From NCBI RefSeq assembly GCF_964656455.1, contig NC_135725.1:52955688-53019687 (forward strand): 64,000 nt of DNA, in the 5' to 3' direction. The notes under the pieces were generated by a model. That model had not been told where the DNA came from. It made no database searches and worked only from the letters and a program-made list of their open reading frames with translations. Positions 1-12,256 of this stretch are shown here, piece after piece; position 1 is the first letter of the stretch, and each line of letters opens with the position of its first letter. The position numbers were made by a program, and so were the translations under genes. The DNA comes from Halichoerus grypus. Lineage: Eukaryota > Chordata > Mammalia > Carnivora > Phocidae.

Positions 1-2867
1 TCCAGGGAAATGGAGGTGAAGATGCCACTGATTCTATGCCAAACCTGTATCTCTAGTGCAAAACCAACAAGCCAAATAAACAAGCATACTGCAACTCCAA
101 AGGGGGGAAAAAAGGTAAAAGGAAAAGAAAAACCACAAAACAAACACAAATTCTGTATCAAAACACCTTTGCTTCTCTTAATTGGGGATGGGTGGAGGTA
201 TAGGGTGTCAAAACTACTCTCCACACAGAAAGTATATTATTCTGTGGTTCATCCTCATGTAAGAAATAATCAGGCAATTTAAAATTTTACTGGTAATAAA
301 GGGAGATATTAAACTTTTCAATTATCAGTCCAGATTTAAAAATACAGACTATGTGAATTGCAGCTATTTCTGGACAGAAGATGAAACGAAGATATTCAAT
401 GCTTCCTCTTATAACACAAAAGATGAAGAAATGCTGATCATTCTTATAGATCCCTGATTATTCTTATAAAGTCAGGAGGTTCTTTTTTGAGTATCTCAGC
501 TGTGTTTCACTGTCACTAATGTACTTAGTTGTCACTATTTTAAGAAGTGTGGTTGTTTCTTTCCTACAGAATATACTAAGACCTTGTTGGGATATCCATG
601 AGAGTAAATAAATAGCTTAGGCACACCCACCTCTGAATATTCCAGTCTAAATCTATTTTGGAAAAATAGACCTCATAACACTTATCAGAAAATTGTATCT
701 ACATTACCTTTTGTAAAATGTGCTATGGGTTTAGTTTTGAGATATGTTATAAATCCCACTTCAAAAGGAAAAATACAGGGGCATGAATATACTTATTTTG
801 AAAAAAAATGAAATTCACAGAACAAAGACAAAAATATATACCTGAATATGCTTCTCATTTGATTAATTATTCAACAGTAATATTTTTGTGGCAGAAATGT
901 TTCCTATTCAGTAATTTTTAATTCAATTCTATTCTGATTTAAAAAGTGTGGCAAATGTAAGGAAGCACTGAATATTACTTTTTAAATATTGTTGTAACTT
1001 GGTATGAGTGTAATTTAAATAGTGCATGAGAATAAATGGTGTTTTCAGGTATTATATGACATTGTTCCTATAAAATTCCAGTCTAAGTCATAAATCATGG
1101 CTTTTGAATCAAATACCTAGGTGCAATGATGCATTTCTAACAAATAACTCATTTTAACTATGAAAAAACCACATTGACATGCAGGATTTTGTAATCAGAG
1201 GTTTTCAGCTGCTCACCTTAAATTAAAACCTGAGTTAGGAAGGGGCAAAATGAAGAAATCAGCATTATTGCAGGTTTTATTTTAACCAAATCACCTTGTG
1301 AATCCAATCAAAATTAGGCATTTATTTTAGTCTGAACCACAGGCAATTCCTGTGATAATTAGGCCTTTTTAATTTGGTTTAATAAATATTTAGAAGATTC
1401 CAAATGTGCACGAAGCACTGAATAGAATGGGAAGGAATGAAATTATCAGATATTTCTAGAGAAAAGGAATAATCCATTTGCAGGATAGTATCATTGCTTG
1501 AAAAGGAAACTGACCTGAAAAGGAGAATGATAAGGAAATTGGAGTAAGAGGTCTTGCCTTCTAAATTGAGGAATTTATACTAAGTTAGGCAAGTAACTAC
1601 TGTGGGCCATTGAATGGCCCTGAGTAGAAGAGAGACTGAACCAATGTTGTATCATAGAAAGAACAGTAAGATGGTTATCAGGCTAATTGATGGCAGGAAA
1701 GAAGATGGAAGCAAGACTGGTTTGAAGACCGATACAATTATCCAGACAACAGTTGAGGAGAGCACAAACTATGGTAGTGGTATGGACATGGAGACAAAGG
1801 AATGGATGCTGGAAACTTCACAGAACTTAAAGCTTTCAGAACTGGCTATAGATTGCATACAAAAAAAAGAAGAGAGAGAAAAGAAAAAGCTGGCTCTAAT
1901 ATTTGAATTTAGATGCATATCACAAAACCATTAACCAAAATATGGAAGTCAAATGTATGAATTTATCCTCAGATATAAAATAATGAGTTTGGCTCTAAAT
2001 ATTCTGAGTTTGGGATGCTAATGATATCTGGTAGAGAAGGCTGCAGGTAATTATAGCCTGGGTTAATGGGTAATTTGGAAGTCACCTACCTACAGGTGAT
2101 GCTTGTAATCACTGGGCTAGATGAGATAGCATAATCACACAGTTTAAGAAACTAAAAGACAAAAGTTTTTGAATGTCCATATTTGATGGGGCAGGGAGAG
2201 GAGCAGGAAAGGGGGCCAGCAAGTGAGAAAGAGAAGAACAAGAAAAAAAAGAAGTATCTATAAATTAATAAGAAATGTGTCAGATCTAAAATGTTATCAC
2301 TGAAGGTTATAAAATATTATTGGGGAATATTCAAAACACCATAATTACCATAATTAGGAGTATGTTTTATTCCTGGGTGGTAAGACTGAATATTTAAAGA
2401 ATATTTACAGATGTCAAATTTCTTCAAATTACCGTATATGTTAGGCACAATGCTGATCAAAATATCAGTACTTTTCTAGCAATTTGATAAAATGTTATAA
2501 AGGTTATGAGAATAGCTAAAATATACCTTTCTACACATAACACCATGACAATCCAAAGGAAAACACTGACAGTTTTAAATGCAGTGAAAATGGAAATTTC
2601 TTTAAACAAAACAAAACAAACAGCCATAGAAACAGGAGTGTTGGACAAGATTTGACCACAGGCCTTTAGTGGTGAAAGAATGCTGAATTACTCAGGAACA
2701 GTGGTTTTCTTCAGAAACAGGCAATTTAAAGCATAATCAACATTAGTAAGTCCTAAATCAATTTCCCCTAAATTTTTAGAATAAATTGGGTTTTTAAGAT
2801 TTATATTGTTTTCAGGTATATAGGTTTGCTCCTAGGCAGGTCAAAGTTCTAATCATAGCATTAGTTG
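1..2867. other. AT-rich sequence, no gene recognised
   Basis: Only short chance reading frames are present; none resembles a known protein and none has a codon pattern I trust. I see no CAN SINE, young L1 piece or long tandem repeat. A purine-rich patch lies near 2190-2260. Old decayed repeats may exist but are beyond what I can recognise by eye. Confidence 0.6.
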
Positions 2868-2990
2868 GGGAAACTCTCTAATCCATTGGGTTGTTGTGAA
2901 GACTAAGTGAAATAATACACGTAAAGTGCTTAGCACAGTGCTTGGCACATAGTAAGCCCTCAGAATGTCAAAAGATATTATTATAGCTAT
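2868..2990 (+). repeat. MIR SINE, 3' part
   Basis: The stretch GTTGTGAAGACTAAGTGAAA followed by GTAAAGTGCTTAGCACAGTG and CTTGGCACATAGTAAG matches the 3' half of the ancient mammalian MIR family in plus orientation. It is diverged, as expected for an element older than the placental radiation. A weaker MIR/L2-like stretch follows to about 3120. Confidence 0.7.
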
Positions 2991-4985
2991 TGGTATACCC
3001 CTTCAATTTTCAGACGAGGGATGTGAAGCTCTGATAATGTACGAAAATCCAACAGGAGTTGGCAGAACAGGAACTAAAGTCCAGAGGTCCCCTGAGGTCA
3101 CCAAGCTATTTTTAAAGACTAATAAGCTTTTAGTCATCCTTTCCTATGGCCCCCCATCCTGTGTAGGGCAGATAGAGAAGAAGCCCAAAAAGATAAAAAT
3201 AGAAGTTCAACATCTCTTTGTTATTTTCCTCTAGGTTTCTTTCATGCCATCTGGTCCAGCTATAATTTATATTTAAAAGTGAGAATGGTGCATTGCACAT
3301 TTAACTACAGTTCTCTAAAATGGAAATTCAGAATGTATATTCTTGTTCTATTCTTCCCTTCTATGTGGTTGGTATATGTTCTTTAACAATAAAAGCAAGC
3401 ACTCTCTTTTTTTTTCCTACGTTAAACATTAAATATTTAGACTACACACTCAAGTAACATTCGAAACTCAGCAATTAAAAAAAAAAAAAAAAGCATAAAA
3501 TGGCTCCTAAACGAACTGTTTAGAATCCCTCTAGTTAACAGTCACATACTATGGAATGGAGTTACAAACAGATCTTCCACCAGAGGGCTTTTGCTTTGGT
3601 TACAATCCTTTCGGGGATTCCAGTGTGAGCAATATGGATGCATAACTTACCATCATCGGGCATTCAAAGGAGGGTTCAGGAAAAATGGCAGCTAAAGGAG
3701 CCATAGCATCTACAGAATACCTGAAATGCAAGCTTTCCCTTCTAACATGTAGCAAAAGCCCCTGCACTCTGACAAACAATAGCTTCTTTATTAATTATCC
3801 AAAGTATTGAGGGCTTTATTATTCTTCATAAATAAATAAATGCTCATTTATATCAAGACCTATCTTCAGGATTCCATCCAAATACAATTTACTGAGCAAC
3901 ATACTGGTCTTGGTGAACAGGATGAATTTTATTTTTGGATTCAGGTACCTATCTTAAGAAAAGTTTCCTACTCTTAAAATTATCTAGGATAAACAACCGC
4001 TACCCAATATCTTGAGAGAAAGGCACCAATCAAATCACTGCAGGAATACTTGTACTACATTTTATGACTTTCTAAGGCAGCTCTGTCTCTGTCTTTAGAA
4101 AGCTCTAGGTGCTAAAGGATCAACTTTTTATTCAGCCAACTTTCTATGTAGTTTCTACCCTTTGATCTTAGTTTTGCCCTCTGGAATTACACAGACTAAC
4201 TCCAATCCCTTCTACACACAACAATATCATGACTTTATCCGACATATATATTCCTTCTTTTGGTTTAAGTATCTCTAATTCCTCAGGGGAAAATGCTGGG
4301 ATTTAAAACTTTATACCTAGAAAGTTATTGTTTCTATCAACAGCAGTATAGCGATATTCACAGATAAAGCAATAGTTCAAGAAATATTACATCTATGTAC
4401 CACTCTTTAAAATACGACCTGAACATATTCATGTAGATTGAGAATTTAATCTGAACTAAAAGATGGGGAGATTTGTTATAAACTGATTTGTGGTAAATAT
4501 AAAAATCACTTAGTTAAATCTAAAAATAGTTGAAGATGTATATGGAATTAAGTATGTGTCAAAATTATTCTTAAAATAGAATGTTTGAAAACAGTAATTT
4601 AAAAATATTTTGGAATTCTAAATATTCACATTTATAAAGAAAAGGATGGGGATAGTAAAAGTATGGAAAATTCCTCCTCTTACCTATAGTACAAGTTAGA
4701 AGATATCATTTTGTTCTTATTTCATTAAAAAGGTGATTTTTAAAAGAAAACGTTATGGAGAAAAGTTCAAACAGTTTGTTACTTTCCAAAATATTGAAAA
4801 TAAAGCAAATAATCTTGGGTTATAACAATCAACATGTGTTAAATTTCTCAATAAAAGTCTCATACCTTTAGAAGGAAAAAGAAAAGAAAACCTAATATAT
4901 GTGGCTTACAAATAAATTACTTAATATAAATGTAGGAGCAAATATCAGAGAAGTAAAGAAGAAGGGCAAAAACCCAGGAGTGGAC
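2991..4985. other. AT-rich unique sequence, no gene recognised
   Basis: Nothing codes convincingly. A 16-base A run lies near 3477-3492, but I could not find a target-site duplication or a source sequence that would make it a retrotransposon tail. Confidence 0.5.
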
Positions 4986-4989
4986 ATAT

Positions 4990-5610
4990 AATTTTAGACC
5001 AAAAATAATATAAATAAATAGTAAACACAAAAACAAGTATATAAATAAAAAAATGAAATATCCAAAAGACATAACAGTCCTAAAGCTTGTGAACTCAATA
5101 ACTTAACATCAAAGTGTATGCAACAAAACTGTAAAAAACATAATGATAATCGAACAGAAATACAATGTTAGTAGAAAAATTTAACACCTTCTCTCTCAGT
5201 TTTGGTATCGACCAAGTAAAAAATGAGAAATGAGGTCATAAAATAAGATATATGAAATAAACACTGAATTATGTACAATCCTAATAGATAATTCACCTTT
5301 TCATGTGTCCATAGACCATTAATAAAAACTGATAATAGTCTACTGCAAAATAAAAATAAATTTATTTAGTTCCAGAAAAGAATACCTTGTACAAACCAGT
5401 GATCTGAACTCAAGGCAATAAAAGAAAAATTAATAACAAAATATTTTACATATATACAGAAATTAATTAATTAAAATGTGAAAAAGAGTTGAATAAATGA
5501 ACTCAAGAACTGATTCTCTTAAAAAATAAAACAGGTAAACCCCACTGGGAAAACTACCCAAAAATTAAAACATGGATTTCTAAAACCAGAACGGAAAAGA
5601 TAATAGATGT
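4990..5610 (+). mobile_element. Decayed ancient LINE-1 ORF2 fragment
   Basis: Fragments resembling mammalian L1 ORF2 occur in the right order on the plus strand: a piece like the endonuclease GDFNT region near 5160-5230 (AATTTAACACCTTCTCTCTC), then a piece near 5490-5545 matching the region that encodes SWFFEKINKIDKP (GAACTGATTCTCTTAAAAAA, then GGTAAACCCC). No frame stays open. Recognition is by eye and weak; it is probably an L1M-age relic. Confidence 0.45.
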
Positions 5611-5652
5611 CATTTTTATTATACATAAAATCATTCTGTAAGGTTTGTTTCT

Positions 5653-5907
5653 GAGGCCTAGTATCTTTCTTTCTTTTTTTTTTTTTTTTAAGATTTCATT
5701 TATTTATTTGAGAGAGAGCGCACAAGAGAGCACAAGGTGGGGGAGGGGCAGAGGGAGACGCAGACTCCCAGCCCAGCAGGGAGCCCAGCCTGAGAGCAGG
5801 CAAGCTCTATGCAGGGCCCAATCCCAGGACCTCAGGATCATGACCTGAGCCGAAGGCAGACACTTAACCGATAGAGCCACCCAGGTGCCCCAGAGGCCTA
5901 GTATCTT
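5653..5907 (-). mobile_element. CAN SINE with target-site duplication
   Basis: The SINE body is about 5668-5892 on the minus strand: T-run and AAGATTTCATTTATTTATTT on the left (reverse complement of the A-rich tail), GA-rich middle, and GAGCCACCCAGGTGCCCC on the right (reverse complement of the tRNA-derived head). A perfect 15-bp direct repeat GAGGCCTAGTATCTT at 5653-5667 and 5893-5907 is the target-site duplication. The non-consensus GCCCAGCCTGAGAGCAGG stretch in the middle shows divergence. Confidence 0.95.
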
Positions 5908-8900
5908 CTTAACCTAACATCTTACGTTTCAATTTCTATAGCTTTATTGTGTGGCTTGATATTTGGTAGGACAAATTCCCATTTTAGTAATTTAAAATAT
6001 ATTGAATATCACCACCCAGTTTCTATTATTAATACATTTTAATTTTACATAGTTGAAAACCACAGTATTTATTGAGATTTTAATTGAATTGCAATAAAAC
6101 TACAAATTAATTTGAAAATAATTTACATTTATAAAACTTCATCTTCCCATTCAGGAAGTGGCTTTGTACACCCATTTATTTCCACCTTCTTGTATACCAA
6201 TGAATAATGCTTTTTCTCCATACCACTCTGCATAGCTCTTCCACAGTTAATCTTATATATGTTAAGTATGCATTTTTGACATCAAAATAGTCCCCATGTT
6301 TTATTGCTTATTTTTACCAGTTAAAGTAACAAATCGGAAATATGACAAAGCAATTTAACTCTTGAAACAAATCCTGTATTTCTGATAAGTAATCAGAATT
6401 TCAACTATGACCATTTTTTATTTAGCACACATTTCTTCCATACCTATCATATAAGAGAGACCTGCTCAACAGACCAGTGTTGAGCAGTGGAAAGTTTGAG
6501 GGTAGAGAAAAATGAGACAAAGAGGTTAGTGCTGCAGAAAGGGAAGGATACCACCCCTATGACCAAAGAAAAATGGTACAGATAGGCAGGGATATCATCG
6601 AATTACAGGGTAAAGGGGATAGGCAAGTGAAAGGAGTTGAAGACACATGCTTAAAGCAGAACATAGAGGAAAAAGGATTTTTCCCTATGTGGAAGCTTGA
6701 TATGACATTTCCAATAAATTTGAAATTTTACAAGAGTGATGTATGAAAATTAATTTTCAATTGGTATTTAAAAATTATAAATACTAAAGGAAAATGTTAA
6801 AGAAATTTTAGATATTTTTTATCAAAAGGAAGTGTCGAAATCTGGGATTTAGGAATTATCCTAACTGCTAAAATTAAAGAGAAAACAAGATTATGGTCTC
6901 CAGCCATCTCATACATTTGGAAACCAGGATAAGATATTATACTAAGTTTTAAGACATACAACACTCTCTTCTCTAATGGGTTTCAAAGGACATATTCTCA
7001 CATATAGTAAAATTCTATATTTATATAATGATTTTTGAGAAGCTTCTTGAAAAGTCCTATTATTCTTCACCATGTCCCTGTATGATAAGTAAAGGAAAGG
7101 GGCCATTACCTCCATTTTACAGATGATACCATCAAGACACTCAGCTTCAATGATCAGCAGAAGATGCTAAACATCTTATCACGAAAAGACCCAAAAATAT
7201 TCTGATTGCTAGGTATCTCACCAAAAGGATACTTCTCATGCTTTACTTATGTCTAGCCCTATTCCTTTACACTTGTTTCCCTAATATTTTCAATGTTAAT
7301 TTATTTACATTTAAAGAAAAGTAAACAAAATAAATGTAATACACACATCCTTCTTCTCATTACATACATAAGTATATATAATATGTATAGACATTCTGAA
7401 ATTCAAAGCTTGTCTTAATAGATGATTCTATAAAAATTGTTTCTTTCTTATATGGCATCTTTTGCAAGGAACTCAGCATGAACAAACAGCTGAAAGGTAA
7501 TGCTATGGAAAGAAATCTGTGCTAGTTCCACTGCTGTGAATATTAATAACTAGTCATCCATTTCAATGTGAAATACTCTAGGGTCATCCAAACCTGGAAT
7601 GGTCTCTTTAGTCTTTTATGATTCTGTAATCAAGAGAACAAATTAAGGGCTTATGCTTCTCATAAGAGAGGCAGTATGACATGTAAAATATATGTGTGTC
7701 ATATCTCCACTGATATAAACAACATATATATTTTCTTAATGTCTTTGTCCTCTGCCCTATCTCTTGCAAAAAATGATAGATGACCTAATTAATCGAACAA
7801 ACTTGAGATGCAGTGAGTTTGGAAATCTAAACAGATCACCCACTTCCTATTTGAAATTTTTTGACATTACAAAGTCCATCACAGTCTTAAGTCACATTAT
7901 CAGAAGTTTAGGTGTATTTGGCATGATGACATTGCCATTAGGGAGATATTTGGGAGCAGAGGAAGGATGATCCCAAACACCTAACAAAACCCTATGGGAA
8001 GTCATGTAATTTACACACATAAAAAAGCCTGATTTGATTAAGAAGGGAACATAAAATGGTATCTGTCATTATAGAATAGGAGTGGGTGTGAGTTTGATAG
8101 GCACAGTCACTTGCATTTAGTGTTTATTAAAAGTTCCTGTGTTGATTCAACAAGTAAAGTCTCTTAAGGTAGGTTTCTCATTTAACTATGCTAGTGTTGA
8201 GAAATAGTAATTTCTGTAAACACACTAGAATTAGAGGTCAGCCTTGATCAACTTTTGGAATCCCAAGCTTGGAGATAGTATTATTAATCTAAGTCATCTA
8301 TGAAAGGAATAGTTAAACAGTAAGTAAACATAAATAACTACACTATCATTTAGAATACCTCTCACCCCACCTCAAATATGTATAGGCACAAATGTGCACA
8401 GTTATTTATTTACTTACATGATTTGTAGGAAGATATTTTTTAGAAAAAAAAAAGCACAGTATACTTTGAGAAATGCCTTTTCAACATATTATAAATATAT
8501 ACATATATATGCATATATATATAAATTCACATGTGGCTATTTTAACCATAGGGAAATCTTAAAACTTTTACTGAAAACCCTCTAGAGTAATTAAACTAAG
8601 AAAGGTACATTTCTTCTGGTGAAAATATACTTCCTATGCTGAAAGGAAGTTTAATATATTTGATATGCTCAGGCCAGTAATTGAATTTGGATCAGCATAT
8701 TAATCTTTATTATTCAAGATTCTAGAATCACCATGGCTAAGAATGTATTTAATGAGCTTATGGCAAGTGAATTGCAATAAGAATTATTTAAAACAAAAAG
8801 TAAGAGTCGAAGGAAGGGAAGCAATAAGGACAATCTTTATTTTTTTTTCATTTTACAATCATGTGCTTTACAAAGAAGGTTCTTTAAATTAATGGGCCAT

Positions 8901-9393
8901 AAGAGATTTTTCTGGTTTGAAGTAGGTTGATTGAATAATCAAATTCCACAGCCTAATGGAAATAATAAACCTCCTAAAGTCCAACCTTGCAAAAAAAAAA
9001 AAAAATCCCACTTGAGTTTTATTGGAGAGAATTTTATATCAATGTGAAATGAGATGGCAAGCATGCATGAATAATTATTTCTACTTACTGTTCTCATTAA
9101 AGAAAAAAGTGAGTATCATTCTTGTAGTCAGAAATAAAAATTCTTCCCCATCATTATCATTAACTTCACTTGTTTTATATTTTTTAAAAAGTAATACTTT
9201 TAAATTCTTCCTTGAAGTAATAGGAATAGGCAATTTTAATCAAACAAAAGGGGGCCACCTTTTCTTTGATCAAACAATTATCTTAAGTTTTCAACGGAAG
9301 AGCTACAAATATTCTAATGGAAGGGTAACATTTGCATGCCCTGTGGATTATTTTCCACCTCAACATTCATTCTCAAATATGAAAAACCTGATT
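5908..9393. other. AT-rich sequence with possible MIR relic
   Basis: No gene recognised. A MIR-like stretch in minus orientation (TTACCTCCATTTTACAGATG) lies around 7060-7145. An AT dinucleotide-rich run is at about 8490-8526 and a 15-base A run at about 8991-9005. A 158-codon frame at 9022-9498 runs into the L1 5'UTR and looks like chance. Confidence 0.5.
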
Positions 9394-9405
9394 ATAAAGA
9401 TAAGA

Positions 9406-10440
9406 GGAGGGGGGGCGGAGCAAGATGGCGGAGGAGTAGGAGACCTGGATTTCGTCTCCTCTCAGGAATTCAGCTGGATAGGGATCAAACCATTCTGAAC
9501 ACCTACAAACTCAACAGGAGATCGAAGAAAAGAATAGCAACAACTCTCTGAACAGAAAAGCGACCACTTTCTGGAAGGTAGGACGTGCGGAGAAGTGAAT
9601 CCGAGGCGTTATTCGGGAGGATAGATGGCGGGGGAGGGGCCTCCGTCGGCCGCTTCTGGCAAGTGATAGAGCCACGGAGCACAAAATTGGAACTTTTAGA
9701 AGTCTGCTCCGCTGAGGGACGTCACTCTGGTGGTGAAGTGGGGGGTGGAACCCTCGCGGGACAGTGTGGTCTCAGGACCCTCGGGGTCACAGAAAGACCG
9801 GGGGTGCCTGAGTGCGGCAGAGCTCCCAGGGATCGGAGCGGGGAAGCCGGCTGCAGAGACGGAGCCCAGGCGCGGGCTCTCAGCTCGGGGTTGCTATAAA
9901 CCGTGATCCACGGCACAGTCAGGCCACTGCTCCTCCAGCAGGGACCCAACAAGCGGCAGATCTGGGGAGACTCACCTTCTTCCCCTGGGAGGAGAGGTGC
10001 GGGAGCGCACCGCGGGGATCTGCTGGGTTTGGAGACTCCAACCGGGGTCGGGTGCCAGATAGAAAGGCGCGGTCACAGGCCGGGTGAGCGCGGAGTGTGG
10101 CCGGAGACCGGGGAGACGGGAGTGACTGACTGCTTTTCTCTGGGGGCTCGCTGAGGAGCGGGACCCCGAGTTCTCGGCTCCGCCGGGGCGGGAGACTGGT
10201 AGGCCGCCATTTTCACTCTCTGCCTCCAAAGCTGTACGGAAAGCTTGCAGGGAACAAAAGCTCCAGAGAGCAAACCCGAGCAGATTACTTAGCCCGGACC
10301 GGCAAGGGCGGGGCAATTTTGCCTCCGGCAAAGACATCTGGGAACCACGGCAACAGGCCCCTCCCCCAGAAGATCAGCGAGAACAGCCAGCCAAGACCAA
10401 GTTTACCGATCAATGAGAACGGCAGAACTCCAGCGCTATG
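9406..10440 (+). promoter_or_regulatory. L1 5'UTR: CpG-rich internal promoter region
   Basis: This kilobase is GC- and CpG-rich, in sharp contrast to the AT-rich flanks. It begins GGAGGGGGGGCGGAGCAAGA, close to the transcription start expected for a full-length L1. By analogy with other mammalian L1s it holds the internal RNA polymerase II promoter, so the element carries its own promoter. CpGs are still frequent, which argues against long methylation-driven decay. Several open frames on both strands here (for example minus 9972-10337) are most simply a by-product of high GC. Confidence 0.8.
9418..9431 (+). promoter_or_regulatory. Probable YY1 site at L1 start
   Basis: AGCAAGATGGCGGA contains the YY1 core AAGATGGCG, about 15 bases from the inferred 5' end. 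A YY1 site at this position is known in primate L1s, where it places transcription initiation at the first base. Presence and position are seen; function is inferred. Confidence 0.65.
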
Positions 10441-10479
10441 GGAATACTGCACATAGAATTCATGGCTTTTTTACCATGA

Positions 10480-11282
10480 TTCTTTAATCTTTCAAAGTTA
10501 ATTATTTTTTTAACTGTCTTTTTTTCTTTTTTCTTTTTTTCTTTTTTTTTGAATTTTTCTTTTTCCCTTTTTCAACCAACATCTTATCAATCCCTTTTTT
10601 AAAAAAAAACATTTTTATTTTTCATTTTTAAAGTCATATTCTATCCCTTCATAGTAGTTACCCGTATTTTTGGCATATATATATAAGTTGTTCTCTCTTT
10701 AAAATCTTGAGATAGTTTCTTCTAACAGATCAAAATATACTCTAAATCTCTAGTGTATGGTTTTTTTTCTACTCCTCTGCCTGATCACATTCTCTCCCTT
10801 TTTTCTTTCTTTCTTTTTTTTTAAATCCTCTTCTTTATTTTTCCAAACAACTTATCAAATCCTTTTTTAAAATTTTTTATAATTTCCATCTTTACAGTCA
10901 TATTCCATCCCTTCATCATATCAACCCTTATTTTTGTACATATATAAGTTTTTCTTTCTTTAAAATTTTGGGAGGGACTTTCTTTTAACAGACCAAAATA
11001 CACCGAAAATCTAGTGTGTGGCACTGATCTATAAACCAGCCTGATCATATTTGATCACATTCTGTTTTTGTTTTGTTTTGTTTTGTTCTGCTTTTGTTTG
11101 TTTTTATCTTTATCTTTATCTTCTTCTTTTTTCTTTTTTTCTTTCTTTTTCTTTTTTCTCTCTTTCCCTTTCTTTTCCCACTGCTTCAGGTCTTTTCTGA
11201 TATGTTTAGAGTATATTTTCTGGGGACGTTGTTACCCTGCTAGCATTTTGTTCTCTCATTAATCTATTCTCCTCTGCACAAA
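10480..11282 (+). repeat. L1 5'UTR pyrimidine-rich part with internal duplication
   Basis: T/C-rich sequence joins the CpG-rich part to ORF1. It contains two diverged copies of a unit of about 270 bases: about 10565-10800 and about 10835-11065. Matching landmarks are the pairs CAACATCTTATCAATCCC / AAACAACTTATCAAATCC, GTCATATTCTATCCCTTCAT / GTCATATTCCATCCCTTCAT, CTAGTGTATGG / CTAGTGTGTGG and GCCTGATCACATTCT / GCCTGATCATATTTGATC. A TTTTG-type simple run at about 11066-11100 and T/C tract to 11180 follow. Confidence 0.8.
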
Positions 11283-12175
11283 ATGACAAGACGGAAAAAA
11301 TCACCTCAACAAAAAGAACAAGAGGTAGTACCGACTGCCAGGGACCTACTCAATACGGACATTAGTACGATGTCAGATCTAGAGTTCAGAATCATCACTT
11401 TAAAGATACTAGCTGGGCTTGAAAAAAGCATGGAAGTTATTAGAGAAACCCTTTCTGGAGAAGTAAAAGAACTAAAATCGAACCAAGTCGAAATCAAAAA
11501 GGCTATTAATGAGGTGCAATCAAATATGGGGGCGCTAACTGCTAGGATAAATGAGGCAGAAGAAAGAATCAGTGAGATAGAAGACCAAATGATGGAAAAT
11601 AAAGAAGCTGAGAAAAAGAGAGATAAACAACTACTGGATCACGAGGGCAGAATTCGAGAGATAAACGATACCATAAGACGAAACAACATTAGAATAATTG
11701 GGATCCCAGAAGAAGAAGAAAGAGAGGGGCAGAAAGTATATTGGAGCAAATTATAGCAGAGAACTTCCCTAATTTGGGGAAGGAAACAGGCATCAAAATC
11801 CAGGAAGCACAGAGAACCCCTCTCAAAATCAATAAAAATAGGTCAACACCCCGACATCTAATAGTAAAACTTACGAGTCTCAGAGACAAAGAGAAAATCC
11901 TGAAAGCAGCTCGGGAGAAGAGATATGTAACCTACAATGGTAGAAACATTAGATTGGCAACAGACTTATCCACAGAGACCTGGCAGGCCAGAAAGGACTG
12001 GCAGGACATATTCAGAGCACTAAATGAGAAAAATATGCAGCCAAGAATACTATATCCAGCTAGGCTGTCACTGAAAATTGAAGGAGAGATAAAAAGCTTC
12101 CAGGACAAACAAAAACTAAAGGAATTTGCAAACACGAAACCAGCCCTACAAGAAATCTTGAAAGGGGTCCTCTAA
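11283..12175 (+). pseudogene. L1 ORF1: L1 ORF1 (RNA-binding ORF1p), one frameshift
   Basis: ORF1p is the trimeric RNA-binding chaperone of L1 that coats its own RNA in the cytoplasmic particle. The frame opens at ATG 11283 (MTRRKKSPQQKEQE) and stays open to a stop at 11754-11756. Homology then continues in another frame to the stop at 12173-12175. The shift fits one lost base between about 11710 and 11740; the whole would be about 297 residues. Seen in order: basic N-terminus; long heptad-rich coiled coil (about residues 35-135, e.g. INEAEERISEIEDQ); start of the RRM-like domain (NNIRIIGIPE); C-terminal domain with TPRHLIVKL, DKEKILKAAREK and ARLSLKIEGEI. The stop falls at the end of the coiled coil, so the product would lack RNA-binding domains. 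ORF2 starts 81 bases downstream. Confidence 0.95.
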
Positions 12176-12256
12176 GCAAAGAGAGAGCCTAAAAGCAACA
12201 TAGACCAGAAAGGAACACAAACAATATACAGTAACAGTCACCTTATAGGCAATACA

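Noticed and set aside
9022..9498. 158-codon plus-strand frame as a host gene
   Set aside because: It straddles the boundary between unique AT-rich sequence and the L1 5' end, has no recognisable domain, and its last third is L1 5'UTR.
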